DNA of 64,000 bases from an uncultured Lachnospiraceae bacterium (GTDB taxonomy: Bacteria > Bacillota > Clostridia > Lachnospirales > Lachnospiraceae): the NCBI GenBank assembly GCA_947630125.1, contig CANRGO010000001.1:26246-90245 (forward strand), read 5' to 3'. A program made the translations under genes and the position numbers. Shown here piece after piece: positions 1 to 9,666 of the stretch (position 1 is its first letter; each line of letters begins with the position of its first letter). The notes beneath the pieces were generated by a model. That model made no database searches and had not been told where the DNA came from. It saw only the letters and a program-made list of their open reading frames with translations.

Positions 1-1265
1 CAGTTGGTGTATTGATGCTGATTGTTACGATTTTAATGATGATTGCCTTACCAAAATTTAAGAAAATGCAGAGTTTGATTGATCGCCTGAATTTAGTATC
101 CAGAGAGATATTAACAGGTATTTTCGTGGTACGTGCTTTTGGACGTGAAAAGCATGAAGAGAAACGCTTTGAAATAGCCAATAAAGATCTGATGGATACA
201 CAACTTTTTACCAATCGTGTTATGACCTTTATGATGCCCATTATGATGCTGATTATGAATGGTGTTACGGTTCTGATTATCTGGTTTGGAGCAAAAGGAA
301 TTGAACTTGGAAATCTTCAGGTTGGTGATATGATGGCATTTATTACCTATACCATGCAGATTGTTATGAGCTTCTTGATTTTAACCATGATTTCTATCTT
401 TTTACCAAGAGCAAGTGTGGCGGCTGGACGTATCAATGAAATTCTGGAAATGAAAGATAGCGTGTGTGATCCGATTCAGACAAAAGATCAGGAACTTAAG
501 AATGTACAGGGAGTAATTTCTTTTGAGAATGTAAGCTTTGCATATCCAAATGCAAAAGAAGATGCCCTTGTGAATTTAAACTTTACAGCAAATCCTGGAG
601 AAACCACCGCAATCATTGGAAGTACAGGTTCTGGTAAATCCACATTGATTCAGCTGATTCCAAGACTTTATGATGTTCGCCAAGGAAGAATTACCTTAGA
701 TGGTGTTGATATTCGTGATTTGAGTCAGAAAAAGTTACATGAAGTGATAGGCTTTGTTCCACAAAAAGGTGTTCTATTCTCAGGAACCATTGCTAGTAAT
801 ATAAAATTTGCAGGTGAAGAAATCGATGAACGTACCATGATGGAGGCAGCCAGAGTAGCGCAGGCAGAAACTTTTATACTAGAAAAAGAACAACAGTATG
901 AGAGTGAAATCTCACAAGGCGGAACCAATGTATCTGGAGGACAGAAGCAGCGTTTATCCATTGCAAGGGCAATCGCTAAGAATCCTCCAATTTACTTGTT
1001 TGATGATAGCTTTTCCGCCCTGGATTATAAAACCGATGTTACGTTACGACGGGCCTTAAAGGAAAAAACAGCCATGGCAACAGTTGTTATTGTGGCGCAG
1101 CGTATTAGTACAGTTCTTCATGCAGATAAAATTATTGTGCTGGAAGAAGGTAAAATTGTAGGTATGGGAAATCATGAAACCTTGTTACAGACATGTGAAC
1201 AATACATGGAAATCGCAAAGTCTCAGTTATCAGAAGCAGAATTGAAAGGAGGTCTTTCTTCATGA
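1..1265 (+). CDS. ABC exporter half-transporter, degenerate-site subunit (5' partial)
   Basis: Membrane half-transporter of a heterodimeric ABC exporter (BmrCD/EfrCD/TM287-288 type) that would export drugs or lipids. The frame is open to the window edge, so the N-terminus, with the first transmembrane helices, is missing; roughly 420 residues are visible. The remaining membrane helices are followed by an ATPase domain from about residue 165: Walker A GSTGSGKST, Q-loop VPQKG, canonical signature VSGGQ. The residue after the Walker B aspartate is Asp (LFDDSFSALD) instead of the catalytic Glu, and the switch histidine is Gln (IVAQRIST). Those substitutions mark the degenerate half of an asymmetric pair. 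It overlaps the next gene by 4 bp (ATGA), so the two are translationally coupled. Substrate unknown. Confidence 0.9.
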   Translation, partial: VGVLMLIVTILMMIALPKFKKMQSLIDRLNLVSREILTGIFVVRAFGREKHEEKRFEIANKDLMDTQLFTNRVMTFMMPIMMLIMNGVTVLIIWFGAKGIELGNLQVGDMMAFITYTMQIVMSFLILTMISIFLPRASVAAGRINEILEMKDSVCDPIQTKDQELKNVQGVISFENVSFAYPNAKEDALVNLNFTANPGETTAIIGSTGSGKSTLIQLIPRLYDVRQGRITLDGVDIRDLSQKKLHEVIGFVPQKGVLFSGTIASNIKFAGEEIDERTMMEAARVAQAETFILEKEQQYESEISQGGTNVSGGQKQRLSIARAIAKNPPIYLFDDSFSALDYKTDVTLRRALKEKTAMATVVIVAQRISTVLHADKIIVLEEGKIVGMGNHETLLQTCEQYMEIAKSQLSEAELKGGLSS

Positions 1266-3133
1266 GTGATGATAGAATAAAAACACCTCAGCGAAAAGGA
1301 CCAGGGTTTGGTCCCCGAGGCGGACATGGTATGATGCCAGGAGAAAAACCCAAGAACTTTAAGCAAACCATAGGAAAATTAATTAAATACATAGGTAATT
1401 ATAAAATCGGGATTCTGATTGTAATGATCTTTGCCGTTGGAAGTACTGCGTTTAGTATCGCAGGTCCTAAAATAATCAGTAAGGCTGTAACAGAAATTTT
1501 CAACGGTCTTATCAAACAAATACAGCAAACTGGTGGAATTGATTTTGAAAAAATTGGATTCATCTTATTAACAGCACTTTTATTATATGTTGCAAGTTCC
1601 TTGTTATCCTTTGTACAAGGTTGGATCATGACCAATATTTCACAGAAAATCTCTTTTCGAATGAGAAAAGAATTATCCGAAAAAATAAACCGCATGCCTA
1701 TGGAATATTTTGAAACCAAGCCAGTAGGTGAGGTCTTATCCAGAATCACCAATGATGTGGATACTTTAGGACAGGGAATGAACCAAAGTATAACCCAGCT
1801 GATTACCTCAACGGCTACGGTTATCGGAATTTTGATTATGATGTTGAGCATCAGTCCACTTATGACTCTGATTGCACTGGTTATTTTACCAGTCAGTGCA
1901 GTGCTTATTGGGGTGGTTATGAAAAAATCTCAAAAATATTTTAAAGAACAACAAAGTTCTCTTGGGAAAATCAATGGCCAGGTAGAAGAAGTGTATAGTG
2001 GTCACAACATCGTAAAGGTATTTAATAGGGAAGAAGAAGTAAAACGCGAATTTGATGAAACCAATCAGAGCTTGTATCAGTCTGCATGGAAGTCTCAGTT
2101 TTTATCTGGTATGATGATGCCAATTATGAATTTTGTAGGCAATCTTGGTTATGTGGCAGTGGCTGTCAGTGGTAGTATTCTGGCAGTAAATGGAACCATA
2201 CAAATTGGTGATATTCAGGCATTTATTCAGTACGTAAGAAACTTTACCCAGCCAATTACACAAGTGGCCCAGGTAAGCAACATGTTACAGTCTATGACGG
2301 CGGCAGCAGAGCGTGTGTTTGAATTTTTAGAGGAAAAAGAAGAAGTTCTGACAGAAAATATCGTAAAACTGGAAACAAATCAGGAAATGATGCGAAATAC
2401 AACTGTAACCTTTGAAAATGTACATTTTGGTTACAAAGAAGATCAGATTATCATCAATGATTTTAACTGTCAGGTAAAACCTGGACAGACCGTGGCTCTT
2501 GTTGGACCAACAGGAGCTGGGAAAACTACGATGGTGAAGCTTTTGATGAGATTTTACGATGTAAATAGCGGTTCTATTCAATTAAATGGTACCGATATAC
2601 GTAATCTGGATCGACAGGAACTGCGTAATTATTTTGGAATGGTTTTACAGGATACCTGGCTATTTAAAGGAAGCATTATGGATAATATTCGTTATGGCCG
2701 CTTGGATGCTAGTGATGAAGAAGTTATTCAGGCTGCAAAAGCAGCATATGCCCATCATTTTATTCAAACCTTACCAGATGGATATCAGATGGAACTAAAT
2801 GAAGAGGCAAGCAATGTTTCCGCAGGACAAAAACAATTATTGACCATAGCAAGAGCCATCCTTGCAGACAATCCAATTATGATTTTGGATGAAGCCACCA
2901 GCTCAGTGGATACCCGTACAGAAGTACGTATTCAGAAAGCCATGAATAACCTGATGAAGGGACGAACCAGCTTTGTAATTGCCCATCGTTTGTCAACCAT
3001 CAAAGATGCCGATATTATTCTGGTTATGAAAGATGGAGATATAGTAGAGCAGGGAAATCATGAAGATTTATTAAAACAAAATGGATTTTATGCTTCATTA
3101 TATAATTCACAGTTTGAAGAGATTTCAGCATAA
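1262..3133 (+). CDS. ABC exporter half-transporter, catalytic-site subunit
   Basis: Partner subunit of the preceding ABC exporter, 623 residues, the usual size for a full membrane-plus-ATPase half-transporter. A Gly/Pro/Lys-rich cytoplasmic N-terminus of about 45 residues precedes six predicted helices (about residues 50-350). The ATPase domain has Walker A GPTGAGKTT, an intact Walker B with catalytic Glu (MILDEATSSVD) and an intact switch His (IAHRLST), but its signature reads VSAGQ rather than VSGGQ. The competent ATP site would therefore pair this Walker A/B with the upstream subunit's canonical signature, while the other site is degenerate, as expected for heterodimeric exporters. The start ATG overlaps the upstream stop. 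Confidence 0.92.
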   Translation: MSDDRIKTPQRKGPGFGPRGGHGMMPGEKPKNFKQTIGKLIKYIGNYKIGILIVMIFAVGSTAFSIAGPKIISKAVTEIFNGLIKQIQQTGGIDFEKIGFILLTALLLYVASSLLSFVQGWIMTNISQKISFRMRKELSEKINRMPMEYFETKPVGEVLSRITNDVDTLGQGMNQSITQLITSTATVIGILIMMLSISPLMTLIALVILPVSAVLIGVVMKKSQKYFKEQQSSLGKINGQVEEVYSGHNIVKVFNREEEVKREFDETNQSLYQSAWKSQFLSGMMMPIMNFVGNLGYVAVAVSGSILAVNGTIQIGDIQAFIQYVRNFTQPITQVAQVSNMLQSMTAAAERVFEFLEEKEEVLTENIVKLETNQEMMRNTTVTFENVHFGYKEDQIIINDFNCQVKPGQTVALVGPTGAGKTTMVKLLMRFYDVNSGSIQLNGTDIRNLDRQELRNYFGMVLQDTWLFKGSIMDNIRYGRLDASDEEVIQAAKAAYAHHFIQTLPDGYQMELNEEASNVSAGQKQLLTIARAILADNPIMILDEATSSVDTRTEVRIQKAMNNLMKGRTSFVIAHRLSTIKDADIILVMKDGDIVEQGNHEDLLKQNGFYASLYNSQFEEISA

Positions 3134-3162
3134 AGGAAAAAAGATAAGATAGAATCTTTCTT

Positions 3163-3218
3163 ACATAGGAGATACCTTGGGAAAAGCATTGCAACCAAAG
3201 TATCTCCTGTGTTAAAAT
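3163..3218 (+). promoter_or_regulatory. Promoter with long inverted repeat ahead of proA
   Basis: An 18-bp inverted repeat (ACATAGGAGATACCTTGG at 3163-3180 and its near-complement at 3195-3212, two transition mismatches) encloses a 14-nt loop. Its right arm fills exactly the 18-bp spacer of a promoter-like pair, TTGCAA (3189-3194) and TAAAAT (3213-3218). There is no T-run, so it does not look like a plain terminator. It could be an operator, or a hairpin ending the upstream ABC transcript. Seen in sequence; function inferred. Confidence 0.5.
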
Positions 3219-3249
3219 GCAAACATATTGAAAATTTGAGGTGACAAGG

Positions 3250-4542
3250 ATGGATATAAAAGAACAGGCACGCCAAATAAAAATTGATAGTTCCAGTATG
3301 GCTAATACATCTTTTTCTACAAGAAATCTTGCATTACAAAATATTGCACTGGCTCTTGAAGAACATAAGGATGCGATAATAAAAGCCAACTTAATGGATA
3401 TAGAGAATGCAAAAGAGAATCAGGTACCAGAACCTGTTTTAAAAAGATTGAAATTTGATGAAGGAAAACTTGCAGATGTGATTGCAGGAATAAAGGACTT
3501 GATTGGACTATCAGATCCCTTGTTCCAAAGACAGTTAGATCGAAGTCTGGATGAAGGTTTAAAGCTTTACAGAGAAACCTGTCCCATTGGAGTGATTGGT
3601 GTTATTTTTGAAGCAAGACCGGATGCATTGGTTCAAATATCGGCACTTTGTATCAAAAGTGGTAACTGCGCCATATTAAAAGGTGGAAGTGAAGCCTTAA
3701 GAAGTAATAAGGTTTTATTTGACATCATTTTTCAAGCGGCTGTAAGTTCTGGTTTGCCAGAGGGATGTTTACTTCAAATAGAAGCAAGAGAAGATATTCA
3801 CCAGCTTCTTTCCTGCTATGAATCCGTGGATTTACTGATTCCAAGAGGTTCCAATGAATTCGTTCAATATATAATGAATCATACCCGCATTCCAGTAATG
3901 GGGCATGCAGAGGGAATCTGTCATATTTATGTGGATGCTTCCTATGATTTGCAAAAAGCACTTCCTATTATTGTGGATGCAAAAACCCAGTATGTGGCTG
4001 CCTGCAATACCGTGGAAACCCTTTTAATCCATGAAAAAATAGCAGAAGACTTTCTTCCAAAATTAAAAGAGATTTTAAGTAAGCATCATGTTACAATCAA
4101 AGGCTCTAAGCGGGTACAAGAGATCATTGACTGTGAAATAGCCTCAGAAGAGGACTTTAAAACAGAATACTCAGATTATATTGTGACGGTGCATCTTGTA
4201 GATTCCCTGGAAGAAGCAATTTTACATATTAATCGTTATGGTTCACATCATACGGATTGTATTATTTCTGAAGACACAGAACATATGGAACAGTTTATGC
4301 AATATGTGGATTCTGCAGGAGTGTATAGTAATTGTTCTACACGTTTTGCAGATGGTTTTCGTTATGGTTTTGGAGCAGAAGTTGGAATCAGTACTGGAAA
4401 ATTACATGCCAGAGGTCCTGTTGGACTAGAAGGCCTTGTAACCTATAAGTATAAACTATTTGGTAATGGACATAAGGTAGATGATTATGCCACGGGAAAA
4501 AAACAATTTCATTTTGTTGATTATCAGATTGAAAAGGAATAG
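3250..4542 (+). CDS. proA: Gamma-glutamyl phosphate reductase
   Basis: Second step of proline synthesis: NADPH-dependent reduction of gamma-glutamyl phosphate to glutamate semialdehyde, in the cytoplasm. The protein has an aldehyde-dehydrogenase-like fold; VIFEARPDALVQ, LKGGSEA and the catalytic-cysteine region YVAACNTVETLLIH are typical of ProA, and the C-terminal KLHARGPVGLEGL motif is present. Length is 430 residues against about 415 for the family. A GTG nine bases upstream would add three residues, but GAGGTG sits 6 bases before the ATG, so I place the start at the ATG. proB, the usual partner kinase, is not in the window. The next gene follows after 8 bp. Confidence 0.95.
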   Translation: MDIKEQARQIKIDSSSMANTSFSTRNLALQNIALALEEHKDAIIKANLMDIENAKENQVPEPVLKRLKFDEGKLADVIAGIKDLIGLSDPLFQRQLDRSLDEGLKLYRETCPIGVIGVIFEARPDALVQISALCIKSGNCAILKGGSEALRSNKVLFDIIFQAAVSSGLPEGCLLQIEAREDIHQLLSCYESVDLLIPRGSNEFVQYIMNHTRIPVMGHAEGICHIYVDASYDLQKALPIIVDAKTQYVAACNTVETLLIHEKIAEDFLPKLKEILSKHHVTIKGSKRVQEIIDCEIASEEDFKTEYSDYIVTVHLVDSLEEAILHINRYGSHHTDCIISEDTEHMEQFMQYVDSAGVYSNCSTRFADGFRYGFGAEVGISTGKLHARGPVGLEGLVTYKYKLFGNGHKVDDYATGKKQFHFVDYQIEKE

Positions 4543-4550
4543 ATGGTCCT

Positions 4551-6722
4551 ATGGAAGAACAGGAACTAATAGACTATGAATTTGGAACGGTACAAGAAGT
4601 AGAAAAAAGGGATTTTCTCAGAATGTGGATACAGATTCTGTATTTCCCTTTTCTTTTTGTGTATCTGGAATTGTTTTTTCATCTCTATATGAGACTGCAG
4701 GTGGACTACTTGCTCCTGATTCTTCCCTTTGGCGTCTCCGCTGGGTTACTGCTTTCTCCCTGTTTGTTATTATTACGTGGTAATTTACGAGCAGTCGTCC
4801 AGTTTGTTCTAACTTTTTTTCTTGCCTTTATCTATGTGGCTGAACTTCTTTGCAAGGCCATTTTACAGCAGTATTATCAGTTTTTTAGCGTGTTGTCTAC
4901 GGCAGCAGGTAATAAATTAAGTGATTACAAAGATGCAGTTTTCCAAGGAATCCTAGAAAACTATGTTGGAATCATTGGATTATTTCTGCCGGTTTTCTTA
5001 AGTATAGTTTTGATTCGCTGGTTGAAAAAAGAGAATGAGATGCATATTCTGTCAGCGATTTTAAGTATATTTTTTGGAATTATGATGCATATCGGTGTTC
5101 TGGTTCTGATGAATGGCAGCTGGCAGGGGGATTTTACGCCAGCGACTTTATATCGCATGGATACTAATGTGGATGATCAGGTAGAACAGTTAGGTATACT
5201 TACTATGCTGCGACTGGATGTAAAACACACCTTATTCGGTATTAACAAGGAACGAGATACAGATTTTGTTGAAATACCTTCTTATCAGCAACAGGGAAGT
5301 CTTGTGCTGCCAAAAGAAGAAACAAAAGAAGTGGAAGAAGAGGTAGTAGAAGAAACCGTGATAGAGGAAGTAGAAGTACTGGATACTTCTCCCAATCAAT
5401 TGGAAATTGACTTTGATGATCTGCTTGCAAAGGCAGAGAATGAAGATCAAAAGTGGCTGGCATCCTATTTCAAAAGTCAGACTGCCACGTTGAAAAATGA
5501 GTACACCGGAATGTTTGAAGGTTACAATCTGATTTTTATAACAGCAGAAGGCTTTTCCAAACATATCATTGATGAACAACGAACGCCAACCCTATATAAA
5601 ATGAGTACCCAAGGGTTTGTATTTCCTAATTTCTACACAGCCCTTCATTATACAAGTACTTCTGGAGGTGAATTTCAGAATCTGGTAGGTTTATACCCTA
5701 AAAATGGGAATCCAATCAGTTTGAAAGAGACAGGAGTTAGGCAAACGAGTCTTCCATTTACCCTGGCCCATCAGTTAAGTAAGCTTGGATATCGAACCAT
5801 TGGTTATCATAACAATGGAAATATGTATGGAAGAAACCTTTCCCACCCTAATCTGGGATATGAATGGATTCAAGGTGGAGAAGGCTTTGAAATGGAAAAG
5901 AACGCCTATGGAAATAATGTGTGGCCTCAATCCGACCTTTATATGATAGAACAAACCATACAGGATTACATTCAGGAAGAGCATTTTCATGCTTATTATT
6001 TGACGGTGAGTGGACACATGCCTTATAATTTTACCGGAGATAGTATGGCAGTAAAAAATCGAGATGCGGTGGCAGATGCTCCTTATTCCGATGAAACAAA
6101 AGCCTATCTGGCAGCAAATCTTGAGGTGGAAAAAGCCTTGACTTATTTGGTTGAGCAACTTACGGCAGCAGGGAAATTAGAGAATACCCTGATTGTTTTA
6201 AGTCCAGATCATATTCCTTATTTTGATGTGGATATTATCGAAGAGTTATCTGGAAAAGTGTATGGGGGAAGTGCCATTGAGAAGCTAAAAGAGTCCGATT
6301 TGGACTTTGATTTATATAAGAATTCCTTAATCATCTGGTCGGCCAGTATGGAGAAACCCATAGAAGTCGTAAAACCTTGTTCCCAGGTGGATATCCTGCC
6401 AACCTTAAGTAATCTGTTAGGACTTCCCTATGATTCTAGACTGCTTGCAGGAAGTGATATTTTATCTACAGCACCTGGACTGGTGGTATTCACTTCCAGT
6501 AGTTTTTTAACGGATATTGGAATTTACAATCGCTATAAAGAAAGCTTCACACTGAGGGATGGTGTGGTCATGTCGGAAGAAGAGATTTCAAATTATGTAA
6601 CCATTATTAAAAAAATTGTAAAAAATAAATTAGAAGCATCCGTGCTGATTCTGGAACAAGATTATTATGGAAAAATCATACCAGACAGTAAGGAAAATCA
6701 GGAGGAATTAACAAATGAGTAA
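4551..6722 (+). CDS. LTA synthase-family sulfatase, membrane anchored
   Basis: Polytopic membrane protein of 723 residues. Five hydrophobic segments fall within about residues 20-190, then an acidic Glu/Val-rich linker (about 250-285), then an extracellular alkaline-phosphatase-superfamily domain (about 325-640). The domain begins [11 protein letters not shown], equivalent to the metal-binding start in LtaS, and has TSTSGGEF, whose second Thr (Thr370) aligns with the LtaS nucleophile in GKTSDAEF; SGHMPY and SPDHIPY supply further metal ligands. Members polymerise glycerol-phosphate on lipoteichoic acid or transfer phospholipid head groups to other envelope polymers; the acceptor cannot be told here. 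The acidic linker is unusual. It overlaps trpS by 8 bp and carries that gene's ribosome site in its last codons. Confidence 0.85.
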   Translation: MEEQELIDYEFGTVQEVEKRDFLRMWIQILYFPFLFVYLELFFHLYMRLQVDYLLLILPFGVSAGLLLSPCLLLLRGNLRAVVQFVLTFFLAFIYVAELLCKAILQQYYQFFSVLSTAAGNKLSDYKDAVFQGILENYVGIIGLFLPVFLSIVLIRWLKKENEMHILSAILSIFFGIMMHIGVLVLMNGSWQGDFTPATLYRMDTNVDDQVEQLGILTMLRLDVKHTLFGINKERDTDFVEIPSYQQQGSLVLPKEETKEVEEEVVEETVIEEVEVLDTSPNQLEIDFDDLLAKAENEDQKWLASYFKSQTATLKNEYTGMFEGYNLIFITAEGFSKHIIDEQRTPTLYKMSTQGFVFPNFYTALHYTSTSGGEFQNLVGLYPKNGNPISLKETGVRQTSLPFTLAHQLSKLGYRTIGYHNNGNMYGRNLSHPNLGYEWIQGGEGFEMEKNAYGNNVWPQSDLYMIEQTIQDYIQEEHFHAYYLTVSGHMPYNFTGDSMAVKNRDAVADAPYSDETKAYLAANLEVEKALTYLVEQLTAAGKLENTLIVLSPDHIPYFDVDIIEELSGKVYGGSAIEKLKESDLDFDLYKNSLIIWSASMEKPIEVVKPCSQVDILPTLSNLLGLPYDSRLLAGSDILSTAPGLVVFTSSSFLTDIGIYNRYKESFTLRDGVVMSEEEISNYVTIIKKIVKNKLEASVLILEQDYYGKIIPDSKENQEELTNE

Positions 6723-7800
6723 AATTATTTTGACCGGAGACAGACCTACAGGAAAACTTCATGTTGGGCATTACGTAGGATCATTAAGAGGCCGTGTGGA
6801 ATTACAGAATTCCGGAAAATTTGACCATATTTATATTATGATAGCAGATGCTCAGGCTTTAACCGATAATGCCGATAACCCAGAAAAGGTACGCCAGAAT
6901 ATTATTGAAGTTGCCCTGGATTATTTATCTGTGGGATTGGATCCTTTAAAATCCTCCATGTTTATTCAATCTCAAATTTCAGAATTATGTGAGTTAGCAT
7001 TTTACTATATGAATCTGGTAACTGTATCAAGGTTACAGAGAAACCCTACAGTAAAAAGTGAAATTCAAATGAGAAATTTTGAAACAAGTATTCCAGTTGG
7101 ATTTTTTACCTATCCCATCAGCCAGGCAGCAGATATAACTGCCTTTAAAGCAACAACAGTGCCAGTTGGAGAAGATCAGGCACCTATGATTGAACAGACC
7201 AAAGAAATCGTTCGTAAATTCAATGGAACCTATGCAGAAGTATTGGTGGAACCAGAAATTTTACTGCCAGATAACAAAGCCTGTCTTCGTTTACCAGGAA
7301 CCGATGGAAAAGCAAAGATGAGCAAATCTTTGAATAACTGTATTTATCTGTCAGATTCAGAAGAAGATGTGAAAAAGAAGATTATGAGTATGTATACGGA
7401 TCCAAATCATCTTCGAGTGGAAGACCCAGGACAAGTTGAAGGCAATTCTGTCTTTATTTATCTGGATGCATTTAGCAAAACAGAGCATTTTGGAGCCTAC
7501 CTTCCTGATTATGCTTCTCTACAGGAATTAAAAGAACACTATATGCGTGGTGGACTTGGAGATGTAAAAGTGAAGAAATTCCTGAATGCCGTTTTACAGG
7601 AAGAACTTGCACCAATCAGAGAACGCAGAAAACATTTTGAAAAAGATATACCAGAAGTATATCAGATTCTGAAAAAAGGAACCGAAGAAGCAAGAGAGAA
7701 GGCAGCAGCCACACTTTCTGAAGTAAAGGAAGCTATGAAAATCAATTATTTTGAAGATCTTACGATGATTCAGGAACAGGCTAAGAGATATTCAGAGTAA
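6715..7800 (+). CDS. trpS: Tryptophanyl-tRNA synthetase
   Basis: Charges tRNA-Trp with tryptophan. Class I signatures are intact: a HIGH-type motif (HVGH) near residue 16 and KMSKS at about residue 202. The opening [18 protein letters not shown] and the VGEDQ motif are typical of bacterial TrpRS. Length, 361 residues, is slightly above the common 330-340. The start overlaps the upstream sulfatase gene by 8 bp and uses an AGGAGG inside it, so it is probably co-transcribed. There is no T-box leader before it, which is notable because many Firmicute trpS genes have one. A tRNA-Trp gene lies near the far end of the window. Confidence 0.97.
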   Translation: MSKIILTGDRPTGKLHVGHYVGSLRGRVELQNSGKFDHIYIMIADAQALTDNADNPEKVRQNIIEVALDYLSVGLDPLKSSMFIQSQISELCELAFYYMNLVTVSRLQRNPTVKSEIQMRNFETSIPVGFFTYPISQAADITAFKATTVPVGEDQAPMIEQTKEIVRKFNGTYAEVLVEPEILLPDNKACLRLPGTDGKAKMSKSLNNCIYLSDSEEDVKKKIMSMYTDPNHLRVEDPGQVEGNSVFIYLDAFSKTEHFGAYLPDYASLQELKEHYMRGGLGDVKVKKFLNAVLQEELAPIRERRKHFEKDIPEVYQILKKGTEEAREKAAATLSEVKEAMKINYFEDLTMIQEQAKRYSE

Positions 7801-7816
7801 CAGGAGGAAACAAACT

Positions 7817-8572
7817 ATGAAACTAATTTCCTGGAATGTGAATGGCATACGTGCCTGTGTAACCAAAGGATTTGAAGATTTTTTTAAAGAAGTGGATGCG
7901 GATATATTTTGCATTCAAGAAAGTAAACTTCAGGCAGGACAGATTGAATTGTCTTTTGAAGGTTATTCTCAATATTGGAATTATGCGGTGAAAAAAGGCT
8001 ACTCAGGAACCGCAGTTTTTACAAAACAAGAACCACTTAGCGTTACCTACGGAATGCAAATCGAGGAACATGATCAGGAAGGAAGGGTAATTACTTTAGA
8101 ATTTCCAACCTTTTATCTGGTTACGGTATACACACCCAACTCGAAAGACGGGTTGTTACGACTGGATTATCGCATGGTCTGGGAAGATGAGTTTGCCAAA
8201 TTCCTGAAAAAACTGGAAGAGTCAAAACCTGTGATTGTTTGCGGAGATTTGAATGTGGCTCATAAGGAAATTGATTTGAAAAATCCCAAGACGAATCGGA
8301 AGAACCCAGGCTTTACCGACGAGGAGAGAGCAAAATTTTCTACCTTGATGGAACTGGGGTTTGTGGATACGTTTCGATATTTTTATCCGGAGCTGGAAAA
8401 TGCTTATACCTGGTGGTCTTATCGTGCAAGAGCCAGAGAGAATAATACAGGCTGGAGAATTGACTACTTCTTAACCTCTCAGTCACTGGCGGATAAGTTA
8501 AGGGGAGCAAAAATTCATGCGGATATTTTGGGTTCAGATCATTGCCCTGTGGAGTTGGAAATAGAAATTTAA
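7817..8572 (+). CDS. xth: Exodeoxyribonuclease III / AP endonuclease
   Basis: Base-excision-repair enzyme that cuts DNA at abasic sites and has 3'-5' exonuclease activity. It belongs to the endonuclease/exonuclease/phosphatase fold: the N-terminal SWNVNGIRA, the metal-binding Glu in IFCIQESK, the Tyr in TVYTPNS, the GDLNVAH and DTFR motifs, and the terminal GSDHCPVELEI all match the ExoIII family. Length 251 is typical. It lies 16 bp after trpS, with AGGAGG before the ATG, and is followed by a terminator, so it closes the proA-trpS transcription unit. Confidence 0.95.
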   Translation: MKLISWNVNGIRACVTKGFEDFFKEVDADIFCIQESKLQAGQIELSFEGYSQYWNYAVKKGYSGTAVFTKQEPLSVTYGMQIEEHDQEGRVITLEFPTFYLVTVYTPNSKDGLLRLDYRMVWEDEFAKFLKKLEESKPVIVCGDLNVAHKEIDLKNPKTNRKNPGFTDEERAKFSTLMELGFVDTFRYFYPELENAYTWWSYRARARENNTGWRIDYFLTSQSLADKLRGAKIHADILGSDHCPVELEIEI

Positions 8573-8586
8573 TAGTTAAGAATAGT

Positions 8587-8637
8587 AAACGGGTGTTTTT
8601 CTCCATGGTTAGGAAATGGATAAAAAACCCGTTTTTA
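8587..8637 (+). terminator. Rho-independent terminator after xth
   Basis: Stem AAACGGG with a T-rich extension (8587-8600) pairs with AAAAAACCCGTTT (8622-8634), followed by a T-run. It marks the 3' end of the upstream unit. Confidence 0.75.
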
Positions 8638-8710
8638 TATTCAGCTTTGTTATGGTAGATAAAATGTATAAAAGTAAAAAACGGGGCAATTTTAAAAAGA
8701 ATTAATTTTA

Positions 8711-8750
8711 TTGATCAATCAGATATGGTAAACTATCTGAATGTTCAGAT
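8711..8750 (+). promoter_or_regulatory. Promoter-like element with overlapping palindromes
   Basis: TTGATC (8711-8716) and TATCTG (8734-8739) are 17 bp apart. Three TCAGAT-type half-sites overlap it: TCAGATA (8719-8725) opposed to TATCTGA (8734-8740), and the 16-bp palindrome ATCTGAATGTTCAGAT (8735-8750). The arrangement looks like an operator array over the -10 of the pseudouridine synthase gene. The rest of this 285-bp gap holds the xth terminator and no visible gene. Confidence 0.4.
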
Positions 8751-8857
8751 GAGTTTCTTTTGAAGTTAAAGATGATTATAACTGTAAATTGCATGCCATA
8801 TAAAACACATAAGGCGCTTAATAATTTTATAATTATTTGAAAGGATTATATGCTAGG

Positions 8858-9649
8858 ATGAGACTGGATAAATATTTAGCCTTGGCTTCTGTTGGAACCA
8901 GAAAAGCGGTACGAGTTATGGTTCGGGAAGGCAAAGTGCAAGTTAACGGAGAACTTGTTTTGGAACCAGCCTCTGAGATTCATCCAGAGCAGGATCAGAT
9001 CGAGGTTCAAAATAGGGTCATAGGACAGACCCAGAAGATTTACTATATGTTTCATAAACCAGCAGGTTGTGTAACCGCCAGGTGGGATCATAAAGATAAG
9101 ACCGTGCTGGACTATTTTGATTCGGTGCAAACCGAAGGCCTGTTTCCTGTAGGAAGACTTGATAAAGATACCGAGGGCTTACTGCTTTTTACCAATGATG
9201 GAGAGTTCAATCATGAACTCATGAAACCAGAACATCACATAGAGAAAACCTATCTCTTTTGGGCTACAGGGGTTCTTGATGAATGTGCCAAGCGCTCCAT
9301 ACAAGAAGGACTTTTGTTAAAGGGTGAAGTTGAACGAACCAAAAAGGCAAAGCTTGAAATTGAAAAAACAGGCTTATTCCAGGAATATAAAGAGGAATTA
9401 TTATCCCTTTTATCGGATATACAATTTCAAAAAACGGAGAAATTACTACGAAGTAATCGACCGGTTCTAAAAGGGCAACTTACGATTACTGAAGGAAGAA
9501 AACACCAGGTGAAGCGAATGCTTCAAGCCTATGGTTGTCATGTGATTTATTTAAAACGAATCTCCATTGGCAGGCTAAAACTGGATGAGACCCTAAAAAA
9601 AGGTAGTTTTCGACCATTAAGCCAGGAAGAAATACAGAGTTTAAAATAA
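8858..9649 (+). CDS. RsuA/RluB-family pseudouridine synthase
   Basis: Converts a specific uridine in rRNA to pseudouridine. An N-terminal S4 RNA-binding domain (about residues 1-60, MRLDKYLALASVGTR) precedes the catalytic domain with the family motif GRLDKDTEGLLLFTNDG, which contains the catalytic Asp, and the later GRKHQVKRML. That form of the motif fits the RsuA/RluB/E/F group; whether the target is 16S or 23S rRNA cannot be decided. A TTG seven codons upstream is possible, but the S4 domain normally begins at this Met. AAAGGA lies 12 bases upstream, a long but usable spacing. 263 residues. helD follows after 17 bp. Confidence 0.88.
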   Translation: MRLDKYLALASVGTRKAVRVMVREGKVQVNGELVLEPASEIHPEQDQIEVQNRVIGQTQKIYYMFHKPAGCVTARWDHKDKTVLDYFDSVQTEGLFPVGRLDKDTEGLLLFTNDGEFNHELMKPEHHIEKTYLFWATGVLDECAKRSIQEGLLLKGEVERTKKAKLEIEKTGLFQEYKEELLSLLSDIQFQKTEKLLRSNRPVLKGQLTITEGRKHQVKRMLQAYGCHVIYLKRISIGRLKLDETLKKGSFRPLSQEEIQSLK

Positions 9650-9666
9650 AGCGAAGAGGTTGAGAA

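Noticed and set aside
1399-1851. 150-codon - strand frame inside the second ABC gene
   Set aside because: Lies wholly opposite a clearly conserved gene and resembles no protein family.
5242-5463. Leucine-rich - strand frame opposite the sulfatase linker
   Set aside because: It is the mirror of the Glu/Val-rich coding linker and has no ribosome site.
6600-6720. T-box leader for trpS
   Set aside because: trpS starts inside the upstream gene; no leader, no T-box consensus.
8746-8839. 22-codon frame before the pseudouridine synthase gene
   Set aside because: No ribosome site, A/T-rich, no protein-like character.
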